Of a stretch of 40,005 nt of DNA, positions 9,161 through 18,637 are shown piece by piece (positions within the stretch are counted from its first letter, which is position 1; every line of letters starts with the position of its first letter). Under the pieces are notes generated by a model. The model ran no database searches. It saw nothing but the letters and a program-made list of their open reading frames with translations, and had not been told where the DNA came from. This DNA is from JBDSKH01 sp035556655 (GTDB lineage Bacteria; Actinomycetota; Actinomycetes; Actinomycetales; Microbacteriaceae): positions 1 through 40,005 of the forward strand of contig DATMFW010000013.1 of NCBI GenBank assembly GCA_035556655.1, read 5' to 3'. A program made the position numbers and the translations under genes.

Positions 9161-9385
9161 CTACGGACGCGAACTGAGCGCGTCCTGAGCAGGCCCTGAG
9201 GGGTCGGCCTCGGCGGGGATCACCACCCAGGCGATCAGGTACGCGATGACCTGCGGACCGGGCAGCAGGATCGAGAGCACGACGATGAGCCGCACCACCG
9301 TGACGTCCCACCCGAAGCGGTGGGCGAGAGCGGCGCAGACGCCGCCGATGATGCGGCCGGAACGGGGTCGACGAAGATCAGCCAT
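9161..9385 (-). CDS. PspC domain-containing protein
   Basis: A 74-aa PspC-type membrane protein. The N-terminal RRPRSGRIIGGVCAALAHRFGWDVTVVRLI is the classic PspC signature (I-GGVCaGLA..fg.d...vR), followed by one hydrophobic stretch (VVLSILLPGPQVIAYLIAWVVIPAE). PspC proteins act in envelope stress and membrane-integrity sensing in enterobacteria; in actinobacteria the small stand-alone forms are of unclear role. Upstream on the coding strand, CAGGAT lies 6 nt before the ATG, a possible leaderless -10 box. The gene downstream encodes another small membrane protein. Confidence 0.88.
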   Translation of the reverse strand: MADLRRPRSGRIIGGVCAALAHRFGWDVTVVRLIVVLSILLPGPQVIAYLIAWVVIPAEADPSGPAQDALSSRP

Positions 9386-9425
9386 GTCACCATCCTGCGC
9401 GTCCCGCCTGGGGATGCCCAGGGGG

Positions 9426-10940
9426 TCAGCCCCCGGATGCGACGGTCAGCATGCCGCCGGTGACCAGTTCCCGCACCTCGGGCACGATCTCGGCGGCGAG
9501 CTCGTCCGCGCCGACCTCGAGGATGCTTGCGACCGCGGCCACGATGGCCCGCAGGCTGAGCTCGCCGTCGCAGGCTCCGACGACGGCGGCGAGCGCCGTG
9601 CCGGCCCGCACCTCGCGCCGGAAACCTCCACCCTGCCGCAGCACGATCACGCTCGGGTGCTCCTGGCCGGGCCAGTGGCTGCGCTCCTCGGTCACGTCGG
9701 GGGCGACGACGAGGTGCAGGTCGAGCAGCGCGTCGTCGCCGAGGCGGGTGATCGCATCGTGCCCCGCGAGGGCGAGGGCGAGGTGCGGCCCCAGCCCTTC
9801 GCCGAGCGCGGTGTCGAGCCGTTCTGCACGGGCGAGGGTCGGCCGGGCCTCGGGGCGGCGCAGTAGCAGGTAGCCGAAGCCGACGGCAGTCACGCCCCGC
9901 TCGGCGAAGTCGTCGAGCCACGCCTCGACGAGCGGCTCGTACTCGGCTGCGCCCGGCCGGGTGCCGCCGTCGCGGATCCAGGTCTCGGCGTAGCGCGCCG
10001 TGTCGAGCGTCTCGCGCTCGACGATCCAGGAGTCGAGCCCGGCACCGCTCGCCCACCCGAGTGCGCGCTGCAGTCCGTCCTCGCCGTCACGGTATTCCCA
10101 GTTGCCGAGCAGCTGCGCGAGGCCGCCGGGTTCGAGATGATCGGCGAGTTCCGCGACGAGCCCGGCCACGAGCCCGTCGCCCACGGCCCCACCGTCACGA
10201 TATTCGTAGGCGGGCACATCCGCCCGCCGCGGCGTGATGACGAACGGGGGGTTGGACACGATGCGGTCGAACCGCTCACCGGCGACCGGCTCGAACAGGC
10301 TGCCGTGCCGCAGCTCGACCCCCTCGATGCCGTTGAGCGCGAGGTTCAGCGCCGCGATGTCGAGCGCGCGCCGCGAGATGTCGGTCGCGACCACCCGGCT
10401 CGCCTGCCGCGCCAGATGCATCGCCTGGATGCCGCACCCCGTCCCCAGATCGAGCGCTGTCCCGGCGGGGCCGGGCATGAGCAGCCCGCTGAGAGTCACC
10501 GACGCCCCGCCCACCCCGAGCACATGGTCGGTGGGCAGAGCACCCCCGGTCGCGAGTTCACCCAGGTCGCTGACGATCCACCACTCACCCGCGCCGCCGG
10601 CGTCGAGGAACGAGTAGGGCCGCAGGTCCCGCGTGGCCTGCACGCGCGGCGGTCCTTCCAGGCCGACGCGCACCAGGCCGAGCTCGGCCGCTCCGGCGAC
10701 GCCCAGGGTCGGCAGCGCGCTCTGGGCCTCGCTCGCGGCGACGTCGAGCCCGAGCACGAACAGCCGGGCGAGCACCGCCGCCGGTGCCGTCGACCCGGTG
10801 AGCGCGCGGCGTGCCGGCACCCGATCGCCGCGCTCGAGCGCCGAGTCGGCGGACGCGCCCCAGAGCGAGGTGAGGTGCTCGACGGTGAAGCGTGCCGCAT
10901 CCAGATCGGAGCGCAGCGCGCTCACCAGGGCGGGGTTCAC
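9426..10940 (-). CDS. Class I SAM-dependent methyltransferase with N-terminal extension
   Basis: A 504-aa protein. The N-terminal ~150 residues (VNPALVSALRSDLDAARFTVEHLTSLWG...) resemble the accessory domain found in actinobacterial N5/small-domain methyltransferases. The Rossmann methyltransferase core follows: TALDLGTGCGIQAMHLA (SAM motif I), VVATDISRRALDIAALN (motif II) and RFDRIVSNPPFVITP, whose NPPF motif marks N-methylation of amide or purine nitrogens in HemK/RsmC-like enzymes. The C-terminal ~150 residues are not assigned. GTG 10940 is chosen because TTGAAT sits 6 nt upstream and the MFS stop is only 17 nt away. The substrate is unknown; rRNA, protein glutamine or a small molecule are all possible. 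Confidence 0.85.
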   Translation of the reverse strand: MNPALVSALRSDLDAARFTVEHLTSLWGASADSALERGDRVPARRALTGSTAPAAVLARLFVLGLDVAASEAQSALPTLGVAGAAELGLVRVGLEGPPRVQATRDLRPYSFLDAGGAGEWWIVSDLGELATGGALPTDHVLGVGGASVTLSGLLMPGPAGTALDLGTGCGIQAMHLARQASRVVATDISRRALDIAALNLALNGIEGVELRHGSLFEPVAGERFDRIVSNPPFVITPRRADVPAYEYRDGGAVGDGLVAGLVAELADHLEPGGLAQLLGNWEYRDGEDGLQRALGWASGAGLDSWIVERETLDTARYAETWIRDGGTRPGAAEYEPLVEAWLDDFAERGVTAVGFGYLLLRRPEARPTLARAERLDTALGEGLGPHLALALAGHDAITRLGDDALLDLHLVVAPDVTEERSHWPGQEHPSVIVLRQGGGFRREVRAGTALAAVVGACDGELSLRAIVAAVASILEVGADELAAEIVPEVRELVTGGMLTVASGG

Positions 10941-10946
10941 GACCCC

Positions 10947-10952
10947 ATTCAA
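10947..10952 (-). promoter_or_regulatory. Possible leaderless -10 box for the methyltransferase
   Basis: TTGAAT on the minus strand, 6 nt before GTG 10940, in the short gap after the MFS gene. It would give the methyltransferase an internal promoter within the leftward gene run. The match to TANNNT is weaker than for other leaderless promoters in the window. Confidence 0.35.
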
Positions 10953-10957
10953 GCGCG

Positions 10958-12286
10958 TCACTTCACGATCGTCGGAACCCCGCCGGTGTCGACGTGGATC
11001 GGGCCGTCCTCGAGGGGATGCGCGATCTCGTCCCGCGGCATGCGGGCCGCGACGATCGCGATCACGCCGATCAGCAGCGGAGCGGTACCGGCGATGAAGA
11101 ACGTCCAGCCGAAGCCGATCGCCGCACCGACCGGGCCGGCGACGGCCATCGAGACCGGCATGAAGACGAGCGAGACGAAGAAGTCCAGGCTCGACACCCG
11201 CCCGAGCATCGCCGCAGGCACCCGGCGCTGCAGCAGGGTGCCCCAGATCACCTGCCCGATCGCGAAGCTCACCCCGGTGGCGAACACCGCCGCCATCACC
11301 AGCCAGAACGACGAACTGAATCCGACGATGGCCAGCGGGAGACTGCCGATACTCCAGGCCAGCACCATCACGGTGAGGTAGCGCCGGGGCAGGCGCAGCG
11401 ATCCCATGACGAGCGAGGCGATGCCCTCGCCGAGTCCGAAGCCGGCGAGCACGAGCGCGAAGTCGCCGGCGTTGCCGCCGAGCTGGTCGGTGACGACGAA
11501 GGGCAGCAGCACCTCGATCGGGCCCATGATGACGAAGATCAGCAGGCTGGCGAACAGCAGGGTTCCGAGCAACCAGGGCGTGCGCACCATGTAACGCCAG
11601 CCGGCGCCGATGTCGACGAGCACCCCGACCACCGGGTGGCGTGAGCGTTCCGAGTCGTCGAGTTCGCGCCGCACCGCTGTCGTGCGCAGCCAGAACAGCG
11701 CGGCGACCGCGAGCAACTGGGTCACGCCGACCAGCGCGAACCCCCACGCGGGGGCCGCCAGGCCGATCACGAGGCCGGCCACCGCGGGACCGGCGGCCTG
11801 CATGACGGTCGGGCGCAGCATCCCCTCGACACCGTTGGCGGCGAGCAGCTGGTCGGCGGGCAGGATCGCGGGCAGCAGGGCCGAGTACGCCGGATAGAAG
11901 AAGCCGTCCGCCAGCCCGAGCGCGAGGCCGACCACGATCAGATGCCAGAGCTCGATGTGCCCGGTCAGCGACAGCGCGGCGGCGGCTCCGATCGCGACGG
12001 TCTTGAGGGCCTCGACGGTGAGCAGGATGTACTTCTGCCGGATGCGGTCGGCGACCGCTCCCCCGACCAGGGTCGCCAGGATGACGCCGAGCGCGTTGGC
12101 GGTCGCGACGTACGACAGCTCGATCGGTCCGCCGCCGAGCTCGCGCACCTCGAAGACCATCGAGACGAGCCAGACTCCGGCGCCGAACAGCGACAGGATG
12201 AGCGCACCGGACAGGATGCGGTACTGGGCGTGCAGGAACGGCCGCGCCGCGCGGGGGAACCGGCGGCGCTCGGGCGGGGAGCTCAT
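10958..12286 (-). CDS. MFS transporter (EntS/macrolide-efflux-like)
   Basis: A 442-aa major facilitator transporter with about twelve hydrophobic segments. The N-terminus is basic and cytoplasmic (MSSPPERRRFPRAARPFLHAQYRILSG), and the loop GGAVADRIRQKYIL between segments 2 and 3 matches the MFS motif (GxxxDRxGRR/K). Other recognisable parts are GLADGFFYPAYSALLPAILP and LQRRVPAAMLGRVSSLDFF, typical of the MFS_3 / enterobactin-exporter group. The ATG overlaps the VOC gene stop (ATGA), so the two are coupled and likely controlled by the divergent TetR regulator. Export of a toxic or signalling small molecule is inferred; the substrate is unknown. Confidence 0.9.
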   Translation of the reverse strand: MSSPPERRRFPRAARPFLHAQYRILSGALILSLFGAGVWLVSMVFEVRELGGGPIELSYVATANALGVILATLVGGAVADRIRQKYILLTVEALKTVAIGAAAALSLTGHIELWHLIVVGLALGLADGFFYPAYSALLPAILPADQLLAANGVEGMLRPTVMQAAGPAVAGLVIGLAAPAWGFALVGVTQLLAVAALFWLRTTAVRRELDDSERSRHPVVGVLVDIGAGWRYMVRTPWLLGTLLFASLLIFVIMGPIEVLLPFVVTDQLGGNAGDFALVLAGFGLGEGIASLVMGSLRLPRRYLTVMVLAWSIGSLPLAIVGFSSSFWLVMAAVFATGVSFAIGQVIWGTLLQRRVPAAMLGRVSSLDFFVSLVFMPVSMAVAGPVGAAIGFGWTFFIAGTAPLLIGVIAIVAARMPRDEIAHPLEDGPIHVDTGGVPTIVK

Positions 12287-12657
12287 TCGGTCAGGACCGC
12301 GATGATGTTGCCGGCCGGGTCGGTGAACCAGGCGATGTCGGGTCCCATGCCCGCCGCCTTGCCGCGCGCGATGCCCTTGTCGTCCTGGTGCATGCCCTCA
12401 TACTGCTCCATCGTGACGCCCGCCGCAGCGAGCGTGTCGACGGCCTCGTCGATGTCGGGGACGGCGAGGTAGAGCGCCGTGTAGGTCGCCGGGCGATGGT
12501 CGGGCTTGGGGTAGAGGAAGTGGGCGTGGCCGTTGCCGCGCACCAGGAGACCGTTGGGACCCTCTTCGACCTCGAGGCCGAGCGTGTCTCGGTAGAAGGC
12601 GAGCGCTGCCGGGATGTCATCGACGGACATGCCGGAGAAGAGGTCGGCGATCTGCAT
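12283..12657 (-). CDS. VOC-family (glyoxalase/bleomycin-resistance-like) protein
   Basis: A 124-aa vicinal-oxygen-chelate protein with the two beta-alpha-beta-beta-beta halves: SGMSVDDIPAALAFYRDTLGLEVEEGPNGLLVRG and ALYLAVPDIDEAVDTLAAAGVTME, ending AWFTDPAGNIIAVLTE (the usual FxDPdGNxxxl motif with a metal-ligand-type position). Such proteins bind or modify small toxic molecules. A GGACGAGG Shine-Dalgarno lies upstream of ATG 12657. It is divergent from a tetR gene 36 bp away and overlaps the MFS gene downstream, suggesting a TetR-controlled resistance or detoxification unit. Confidence 0.9.
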   Translation of the reverse strand: MQIADLFSGMSVDDIPAALAFYRDTLGLEVEEGPNGLLVRGNGHAHFLYPKPDHRPATYTALYLAVPDIDEAVDTLAAAGVTMEQYEGMHQDDKGIARGKAAGMGPDIAWFTDPAGNIIAVLTE

Positions 12658-12676
12658 GGTGGGCCTCGTCCTTCCA

Positions 12677-12693
12677 TGTGTACACTGTCCACA
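12677..12693 (+). promoter_or_regulatory. Palindromic operator and -10 box of the tetR gene
   Basis: A 17-bp near-perfect inverted repeat, half-sites TGTGTACA and TGTCCACA around one C, ends immediately before ATG 12694. It contains TACACT (12681-12686), 7 nt before the ATG, as a leaderless -10 box. A dimer bound here would block its own transcription; the site also lies upstream of the divergent VOC-MFS genes. Confidence 0.7.
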
Positions 12694-13335
12694 ATGTCAC
12701 AGGTCCCCCGCGCCGTCCAGCAGCGCAGCACGTATCGCCACGGCGATCTGCGCCAGGCGCTGCTCGACGCGGGGGTCGCGATGGCCCGCGAGGGCGGGCC
12801 GGATGCCGTGGTGCTGCGCGAGGCCACGCGACGCGCGGGGGTGTCGCCCAACGCCGCCTACCGGCACTTCGCCGACCGCGAGGCGCTGGTCTCGGCCGTC
12901 AGCGACACCGCCGCCGGCGCGTCCGCCGCCGCGATCGAGGCCGAGTGGGATGCCGTGCCGCCCGGAACTCCCGCCGAGACCGCGCACGCGCATCTGCGCG
13001 CCGTCGGGCGCGGGTACCTGCGATTCGCCCGCGACGAGCCGGGACTGTTCCGCGCCGCGTACACGGTGCCCACCAACCTGCAGCAGGCGTTCTCGCCGGA
13101 GAAGGCGGGACCGGGCGGTCGCACCCCGTTCCAGTTGCTCGCGATCGCTCTCGACGAACTCGTCGAGGCCGGAGTGCTTCCGGCCGAACGCCGGCCCGGA
13201 GCCGAGTTCAGCGCGTGGTCCGCGGTGCACGGGCTGGCGATGCTGGTGCTCGGCGGCCCGCTGCGCGACCTCGACGAGGCCACGCTCGAGCACGCCGCCC
13301 GCAGCGTCATCGACATGGTGGACCGCGGGCTCTGA
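12694..13335 (+). CDS. TetR-family transcriptional regulator
   Basis: A 213-aa TetR regulator. The N-terminal DNA-binding domain is YRHGDLRQALLDAGVAMAREGGPDAVVLREATRRAGVSPNAAYRHFADREALVSAV, with the HTH recognition helix SPNAAYRHF. The rest (from about residue 70) is a ligand-binding/dimerisation domain resembling the WHG-type TetR C-terminal domain, ending DEATLEHAARSVIDMVDRGL. ATG 12694 abuts a palindromic operator that contains a -10 box, so a leaderless, autorepressed transcript is inferred. The divergent VOC-MFS genes are the likely targets. Confidence 0.92.
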   Translation: MSQVPRAVQQRSTYRHGDLRQALLDAGVAMAREGGPDAVVLREATRRAGVSPNAAYRHFADREALVSAVSDTAAGASAAAIEAEWDAVPPGTPAETAHAHLRAVGRGYLRFARDEPGLFRAAYTVPTNLQQAFSPEKAGPGGRTPFQLLAIALDELVEAGVLPAERRPGAEFSAWSAVHGLAMLVLGGPLRDLDEATLEHAARSVIDMVDRGL

Positions 13336-13349
13336 GCAGGGGGCGGGCT

Positions 13350-13355
13350 TAGGCT
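13350..13355 (+). promoter_or_regulatory. -10 box of the FBP-domain gene
   Basis: TAGGCT, 10 nt before ATG 13366, with no Shine-Dalgarno between. It is the same hexamer as before the acyltransferase, dehydrogenase and NYN genes; a leaderless or very short-leader transcript is inferred. Confidence 0.5.
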
Positions 13356-13365
13356 GGTCGGCAGC

Positions 13366-13857
13366 ATGAGACCCCTCACCGAATCCGAGATCCGCGGATG
13401 CATCGTCAACGCCGCCCCCGGAGAGGCCGAGCGGATGCCGATGCCGGGCCTGCACGAGGTCGTCTGGGAGGACCGCGAATACCTCGGCTGGCGTGACCCG
13501 AGCGCGCCGCAGCGCGGCTACCTCGTCGCCTGGCACGGTGCGGAGCCGGTCGGCATCGTGCTGCGTGCGGCCGGGACGCGCCTGCAGGCGGGGGCCGCGA
13601 TCTGCTCGCTGTGCAATACCCCGCAGCCGGGCAACCAGGTCACCATGTTCTCTGCCGCGCTGGCCGGCGAGAAGGGCAAGCGCGGGGATTCGGTCGGCAC
13701 CTACATCTGCGCCGACCTGTCCTGCTCGCTCCTCATCCGCATCGCGCCTCCGCAGTACGAGATGCAGCCGAGCCCCGACGAGGTGGTCGCCCGTCGCGCC
13801 GAGGTCCTGCGCAGCCGCGTCGCCGCGTTCACCGAGCGGGTGCGCGAGGCCGCGTGA
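13366..13857 (+). CDS. FBP domain (EF-G-binding-like treble-clef zinc finger) protein
   Basis: A 163-aa protein matching the FBP domain, the C-terminal treble-clef zinc finger of FusB-type elongation-factor-G-binding proteins. Visible zinc ligands are ICSLCNTP and YICADLSCSLLIR (C-x2-C ... C-x4-C), with the intervening MFSAALAGEKGKRGDSVGTYIC stretch characteristic of the family. FusB proteins rescue EF-G on the ribosome from fusidic acid; chromosomal actinobacterial members have no proven role, so a resistance function is not claimed. A leaderless-type promoter precedes it. It converges with the SRPBCC gene, with only 4 bp between them. Confidence 0.88.
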   Translation: MRPLTESEIRGCIVNAAPGEAERMPMPGLHEVVWEDREYLGWRDPSAPQRGYLVAWHGAEPVGIVLRAAGTRLQAGAAICSLCNTPQPGNQVTMFSAALAGEKGKRGDSVGTYICADLSCSLLIRIAPPQYEMQPSPDEVVARRAEVLRSRVAAFTERVREAA

Positions 13858-13861
13858 CCGC

Positions 13862-14338
13862 TCAGCTCGCGCCGACCCGCCGCACCTCGTCGATGAGGCC
13901 GGGCAGTACGCGCTTCATGTAGCGCGACCACAGCAGCCGGACCATGAGCCGGACGATCCAGCCGCGCTTGGGCTGGGCGTGGAAGGTGTAGGTCCAGCGG
14001 ATCCGGGTGCCCTCGACGGCGGCGTCGAAGTCCCACTCGGCGGTCGCGAACGCGACCAGGGTTCCGAAGAATCCGGTGAAGTCGGTGAGCCGATACGAGA
14101 AGCGGCGTGCCGCATCCGCGACCTCGATGCGTTCGATGACCGTGCTTCCGTCGCCGAGGATGAGCGTTCGGCTCTGGCCGGGTGCGTCCCAGGTGCCGGT
14201 CTGGTCGCGGACCTCGACGACGGCCGGGATGACCCCGTGCCTCGGATAGAACCGCACCGGATCGCTCGAGGCGATGACGCCGAACGTGACCGACGGTTTC
14301 GCCGGCGCGAAGCCTTCTGCGTCAGCCGAGGTCGACAT
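13862..14338 (-). CDS. SRPBCC (polyketide cyclase/dehydrase-like) protein
   Basis: A 158-aa START/Bet v1-type protein: VTFGVIASSDPVRFYPRHGVIPAVVEVRDQTGTWDAPGQSRTLILGDGSTVIERIEV, then FSYRLTDFTGFFGTLVAFATAEWDFDAAVEGTRIRWTYTF and a long C-terminal helix (IVRLMVRLLWSRYMKRVLPGLIDEVRR). Such folds bind hydrophobic ligands; no catalytic residue can be named. Start ATG 14338 is the first in frame. A 57-aa membrane-protein gene lies 21 bp upstream in the same direction and may be co-transcribed. Confidence 0.8.
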   Translation of the reverse strand: MSTSADAEGFAPAKPSVTFGVIASSDPVRFYPRHGVIPAVVEVRDQTGTWDAPGQSRTLILGDGSTVIERIEVADAARRFSYRLTDFTGFFGTLVAFATAEWDFDAAVEGTRIRWTYTFHAQPKRGWIVRLMVRLLWSRYMKRVLPGLIDEVRRVGAS

Positions 14339-14359
14339 GGGTTCGGACCGCGGTTCGGG

Positions 14360-14533
14360 CTAGTCGAACTTCTCGAGCAGGTGGAACGGGATCGCCAGCG
14401 CCGCGGAGATGGCGACCATGCCGCCGCCGAACAGGGCCATGTTCCAGCCGTCGCCGACGGCGAACGCGTAGCCGAACAACAGCAGACCGCCGACGAACAG
14501 AGCGAGCGCGAAGAGGAACGCGAAGACCTTCAT
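14360..14533 (-). CDS. 57-aa two-helix membrane protein
   Basis: Short gene. The product starts MKVFAFLFALALFVGGLL and consists of two hydrophobic segments separated by AVGDGWN, ending IPFHLLEKFD. ATG 14533 is preceded at 6 nt by TAGGGT, a leaderless -10 box of the type used elsewhere here, which supports a real gene. No family recognised. It lies 21 bp upstream of the SRPBCC gene on the same strand and may share its transcript. Confidence 0.65.
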   Translation of the reverse strand: MKVFAFLFALALFVGGLLLFGYAFAVGDGWNMALFGGGMVAISAALAIPFHLLEKFD

Positions 14534-14539
14534 GCCTTC

Positions 14540-14545
14540 ACCCTA
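14540..14545 (-). promoter_or_regulatory. Leaderless -10 box of the 57-aa membrane protein gene
   Basis: TAGGGT on the minus strand, 6 nt before ATG 14533, with no Shine-Dalgarno between. Confidence 0.5.
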
Positions 14546-14560
14546 GCGGCGCCCGAGGGG

Positions 14561-14598
14561 TTGACAGGAGGAGCCGACATGCATAACGCATCGGTTAT
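14561..14598 (+). promoter_or_regulatory. Promoter and operator of the arsR-type operon
   Basis: TTGACA (14561-14566) is followed after 17 nt by TAACGC, a plausible but weak -10. The inverted repeat ATAAC-N6-GTTAT (14583-14598) overlaps that -10, and a further GGTTAT half-site lies at 14609-14614 near the ribosome-binding site. The arrangement fits autorepression by the ArsR-type protein encoded next. Confidence 0.55.
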
Positions 14599-14619
14599 CA
14601 AACCTGGAGGTTATGAAAC

Positions 14620-14985
14620 GTGGGCATGGAGACCGACGAGCTGAGCCTCGTCTTCTCGGCACTCGCCGACCCGACCCGGCGCAGCATCCTGATGCGACTC
14701 ATGGAGGGCGACGCCAGCGTCGCCGAACTCGCCGAGCCGTTCGCGATCAGCCAGCCGGCCGTCAGCAAGCACCTCAAGGTGCTCGAAGGCGCCGGGCTGA
14801 TCTCGCGTGCGCGGGTGGCGACCTCCCGGTACAGCCACCTCGAGGCGGCGCCGTTGAAGGAGGCGAACGCGTGGATGCAGAGATACGAGGACTTCTGGAA
14901 CGAGAGTTTCGACCGGCTGGACGCCGCTCAGGCCGAATACATGCAACAGCAGGAAGAGGAAGAGGAAGAAGAGAGCAATGACTGA
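14620..14985 (+). CDS. ArsR-family (winged-helix) transcriptional regulator
   Basis: A 121-aa winged-helix repressor of the ArsR/SmtB fold. LSLVFSALADPTRRSILMRLMEGDASVAELAEPFAISQPAVSKHLKVLEGAGLISR contains the HTH (ISQPAVSKHLKVL). No metal-binding cysteine pair is present, which fits the SRPBCC-associated, non-metal subgroup. The C-terminus ends in an unusual run of glutamates (QQQEEEEEEESND). GTG 14620 follows GGAGG by 12 nt; an in-frame ATG at 14626 is an alternative. Upstream is an ATAAC/GTTAT palindrome. The gene overlaps the remnant SRPBCC frame downstream, as expected of an arsR-SRPBCC operon. Confidence 0.9.
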   Translation: MGMETDELSLVFSALADPTRRSILMRLMEGDASVAELAEPFAISQPAVSKHLKVLEGAGLISRARVATSRYSHLEAAPLKEANAWMQRYEDFWNESFDRLDAAQAEYMQQQEEEEEEESND

Positions 14986-15192
14986 CACCGTTCCCGAGAT
15001 CCCCGCCGCGCTCGACACCGACGTGTTCATCACGCGCGTGTTCGCGGCGCCCCGCGACGTGGTGTGGAAGTTCGGCGACGAACGAGAAGGTCGCCGCGAC
15101 CATCGCGGGTGCCGGGCATCGCATCCGAGGGCCAGACCCATAACGTGACCCCTGCCGCCCTCGCGCCCGTGGTGGCAGAGTTCTTCGCATGA
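14978..15192 (+). pseudogene. Fused remnants of an SRPBCC gene and an alpha/beta hydrolase gene
   Basis: ATG 14978 overlaps the arsR stop and begins like an AHSA1/SRPBCC protein (MTDTVPEIPAALDTDVFITR, then VFAAPRDVVWKF), but similarity ends after about 34 codons. The remainder reads, across frames, as the C-terminus of an alpha/beta hydrolase: NEKVAATIAGAGHRI in one frame and EGQTHNVTPAALAPVVAEFF in another, with the catalytic-His-type GQTH. The first frame stops at 15136-15138. The hydrolase tail ends with TGA overlapping the next ATG (ATGA). An internal deletion that removed the SRPBCC 3' part and hydrolase 5' part, plus a 1-2 nt indel, is inferred. Confidence 0.7.
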
Positions 15193-15632
15193 GCACGTTC
15201 ACCACCACGCTGCTGCAGTCGGGCAACAACGTCGGCATCGAGATCCCGGATGCGGTGGTCGCCGAACTCGGCGGCAAGCGCGTGCCGGTGGTCGTCACCA
15301 TCGACGGCGGGTACACCTACCGCAACACGACGGCGGTGATGGGCGGCAAGAACCTCGTGGGGGTGAGCGCCGCACACCGGGCGGCGTCCGGCGTCACCGG
15401 CGGCCAGGTCGTCGAGATCACGATCGTGCGCGACGACGCACCGCGCGAGGTCGAGGTGCCGCCGGCGCTGGCCGTCGCGCTCGAGGCGGACCCGGTCGCC
15501 CAGGCGGCGTGGGACACGCTCGCCTACAGCCATCGCAAGGAGCACGCCCGCGCGATCACCGAAGCGAAGGCCGAGGAGACGCGGGAGCGCCGGGTCGCCA
15601 AGGCGATCGCCATGCTGCGCGGTGACTCCTAG
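15189..15632 (+). CDS. DUF1905/YdeI-OmpD-associated family protein
   Basis: A 147-aa protein with an N-terminal DUF1905 beta-barrel (MSTFTTTLLQSGNNVGIEIP, VVTIDGGYTYRNTTAVMGGKNLVGVSAAHR, GGQVVEITIVRDDAPREVEVP) and a C-terminal YdeI-like helix region (LEADPVAQAAWDTLAYSHRKEHARAITEAKAEETRERRVAKAIAML). YdeI-type proteins are loosely linked to peptide/bacteriocin resistance; the function is unproven. ATG 15189 overlaps the TGA of the hydrolase remnant, so it was once translationally coupled to that gene; it may now depend on residual upstream translation or its own initiation. Confidence 0.88.
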   Translation: MSTFTTTLLQSGNNVGIEIPDAVVAELGGKRVPVVVTIDGGYTYRNTTAVMGGKNLVGVSAAHRAASGVTGGQVVEITIVRDDAPREVEVPPALAVALEADPVAQAAWDTLAYSHRKEHARAITEAKAEETRERRVAKAIAMLRGDS

Positions 15633-15656
15633 GCGCGGACGCCTAGGCACGGACGC

Positions 15657-15669
<13 letters not shown>
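15628..15669 (+). repeat. Three 14-bp tandem repeats between convergent genes
   Basis: Units CCTAGGCGCGGACG, CCTAGGCACGGACG and CCTAGGCACGGAGG follow one another without gaps. Each carries the palindrome CCTAGG. The array contains the stop codons of both flanking convergent genes and encodes the last residues (ALRA) of the ABC protein. Confidence 0.85.
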
Positions 15670-17515
<1,846 letters not shown>

Positions 17516-17519
<4 letters not shown>

Positions 17520-18637
17520 CCGATGCGCACCAGGTCCCCCTCCGCGAGTACCCCGTCGACCGGAGCTACCGCGCTGATCCCGTCGAGCGCGGCGAGTTCG
17601 CGGACGGCGACGCGCACGCGCCGGTCGCCTCTCACGACCTCGACGCTCGGCGGGCCGTCCGCCGCCGGGATCACGGCGATGCTGGGCACCAGAAGCGCGT
17701 CCTGCTCCAGCAGTTCGACGGTGATCATGGCCACCACGTCGGTTCCGAGCCACTCCTCGGGCAGGGGGTCGCCCTCCGGGCCGGCCAGCAGCAGCTCGGC
17801 CTCACCCGACTCGGGGTCGGGCTCTCCGATGGATGCAATGGTCGCGGCGTGCTCCCCGTCCGCTCCCTGCACCACGGCGCTCATGCCGGGTATCAGGCGC
17901 ACTTGGACGGCGGCGGGGATCGAAGCGCGGACGACGACGGGACCGGAAGCCAGGCGAAGGGCAGAGTCGCCGGTCAGCACTTCGCCGAGTGCGGGCGCCG
18001 AGTCGATGCGCACCGGCAGGCGCGGCACGACGGCGAACTCGCCGGGGGGAACGATGAGGCTCATGGCGCCCTCCTCGCCCGCCTCCGTCGGCGCGGGGTA
18101 GCCGGCCGCGCGGTAGAACTCGCGGATCGACGCCGCTGTCCGAGCACCGAAGCGGCCGTCCGCCGCAACCGGGAAGCCGGCCCGGGTGAGCGCAGTCTGC
18201 AACTGGGCGACGTCCGGACCGGTGTCGCCACGGCGCAAGGAACGGTAGAAGGGGAACCGGCCGGTGACCAACAGGACGGGCCGGCCGCTCACCTCGAGCA
18301 CCACCTTCCCGGCCGTGAGACTCGACGTCGAGTCCGCCGGGGTCGCGGTCACGACGGCGAGCCCGTCGCTGCCGGCAGCGAGCGGCACCTCGATGGTCGT
18401 CCCGCGAGTCACCGTGGCGGAGACACTCACGGCGTCGACGAGGTCTCCGCGCCCGACGGGTGCGGTGAGGATGCCCGGCGGCGGCGGACTCGCCGCGGCG
18501 TCGCGCTGCGCCGGAGAGACGAACACCCCAGCGAGGGACCAGCCCCCGGCGAGGCACGCAACAGCCAGCACGACCGCGCCGACCGGCAGGGCCCACGGCG
18601 GACGGGCCCTGCGCTCACTCGGGGGCGGGCGGCGCAT
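17516..18637 (-). CDS. Peptidoglycan-binding membrane-fusion (adaptor) protein
   Basis: A 373-aa protein anchored by one N-terminal helix (residues about 15-35, WALPVGAVVLAVACLAGGWSLAG). The outer part has beta-rich HlyD/MacA-like segments (GRGDLVDAVSVSATVTRGTTIEVPL, VVRASIPAAVQVRLIPGMSAVV) and a PG_binding_1 domain (RRGDTGPDVAQLQTALTRAGFPVAADGRFGARTAASIREFYRAAGY). This is the actinobacterial form of adaptor that pairs with MacB-like transporters, tethering the pump to the cell wall. ATG 18637 overlaps the upstream lipoprotein gene by 23 bp, so translation is probably coupled; the stop overlaps the transporter ATG. Confidence 0.88.
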
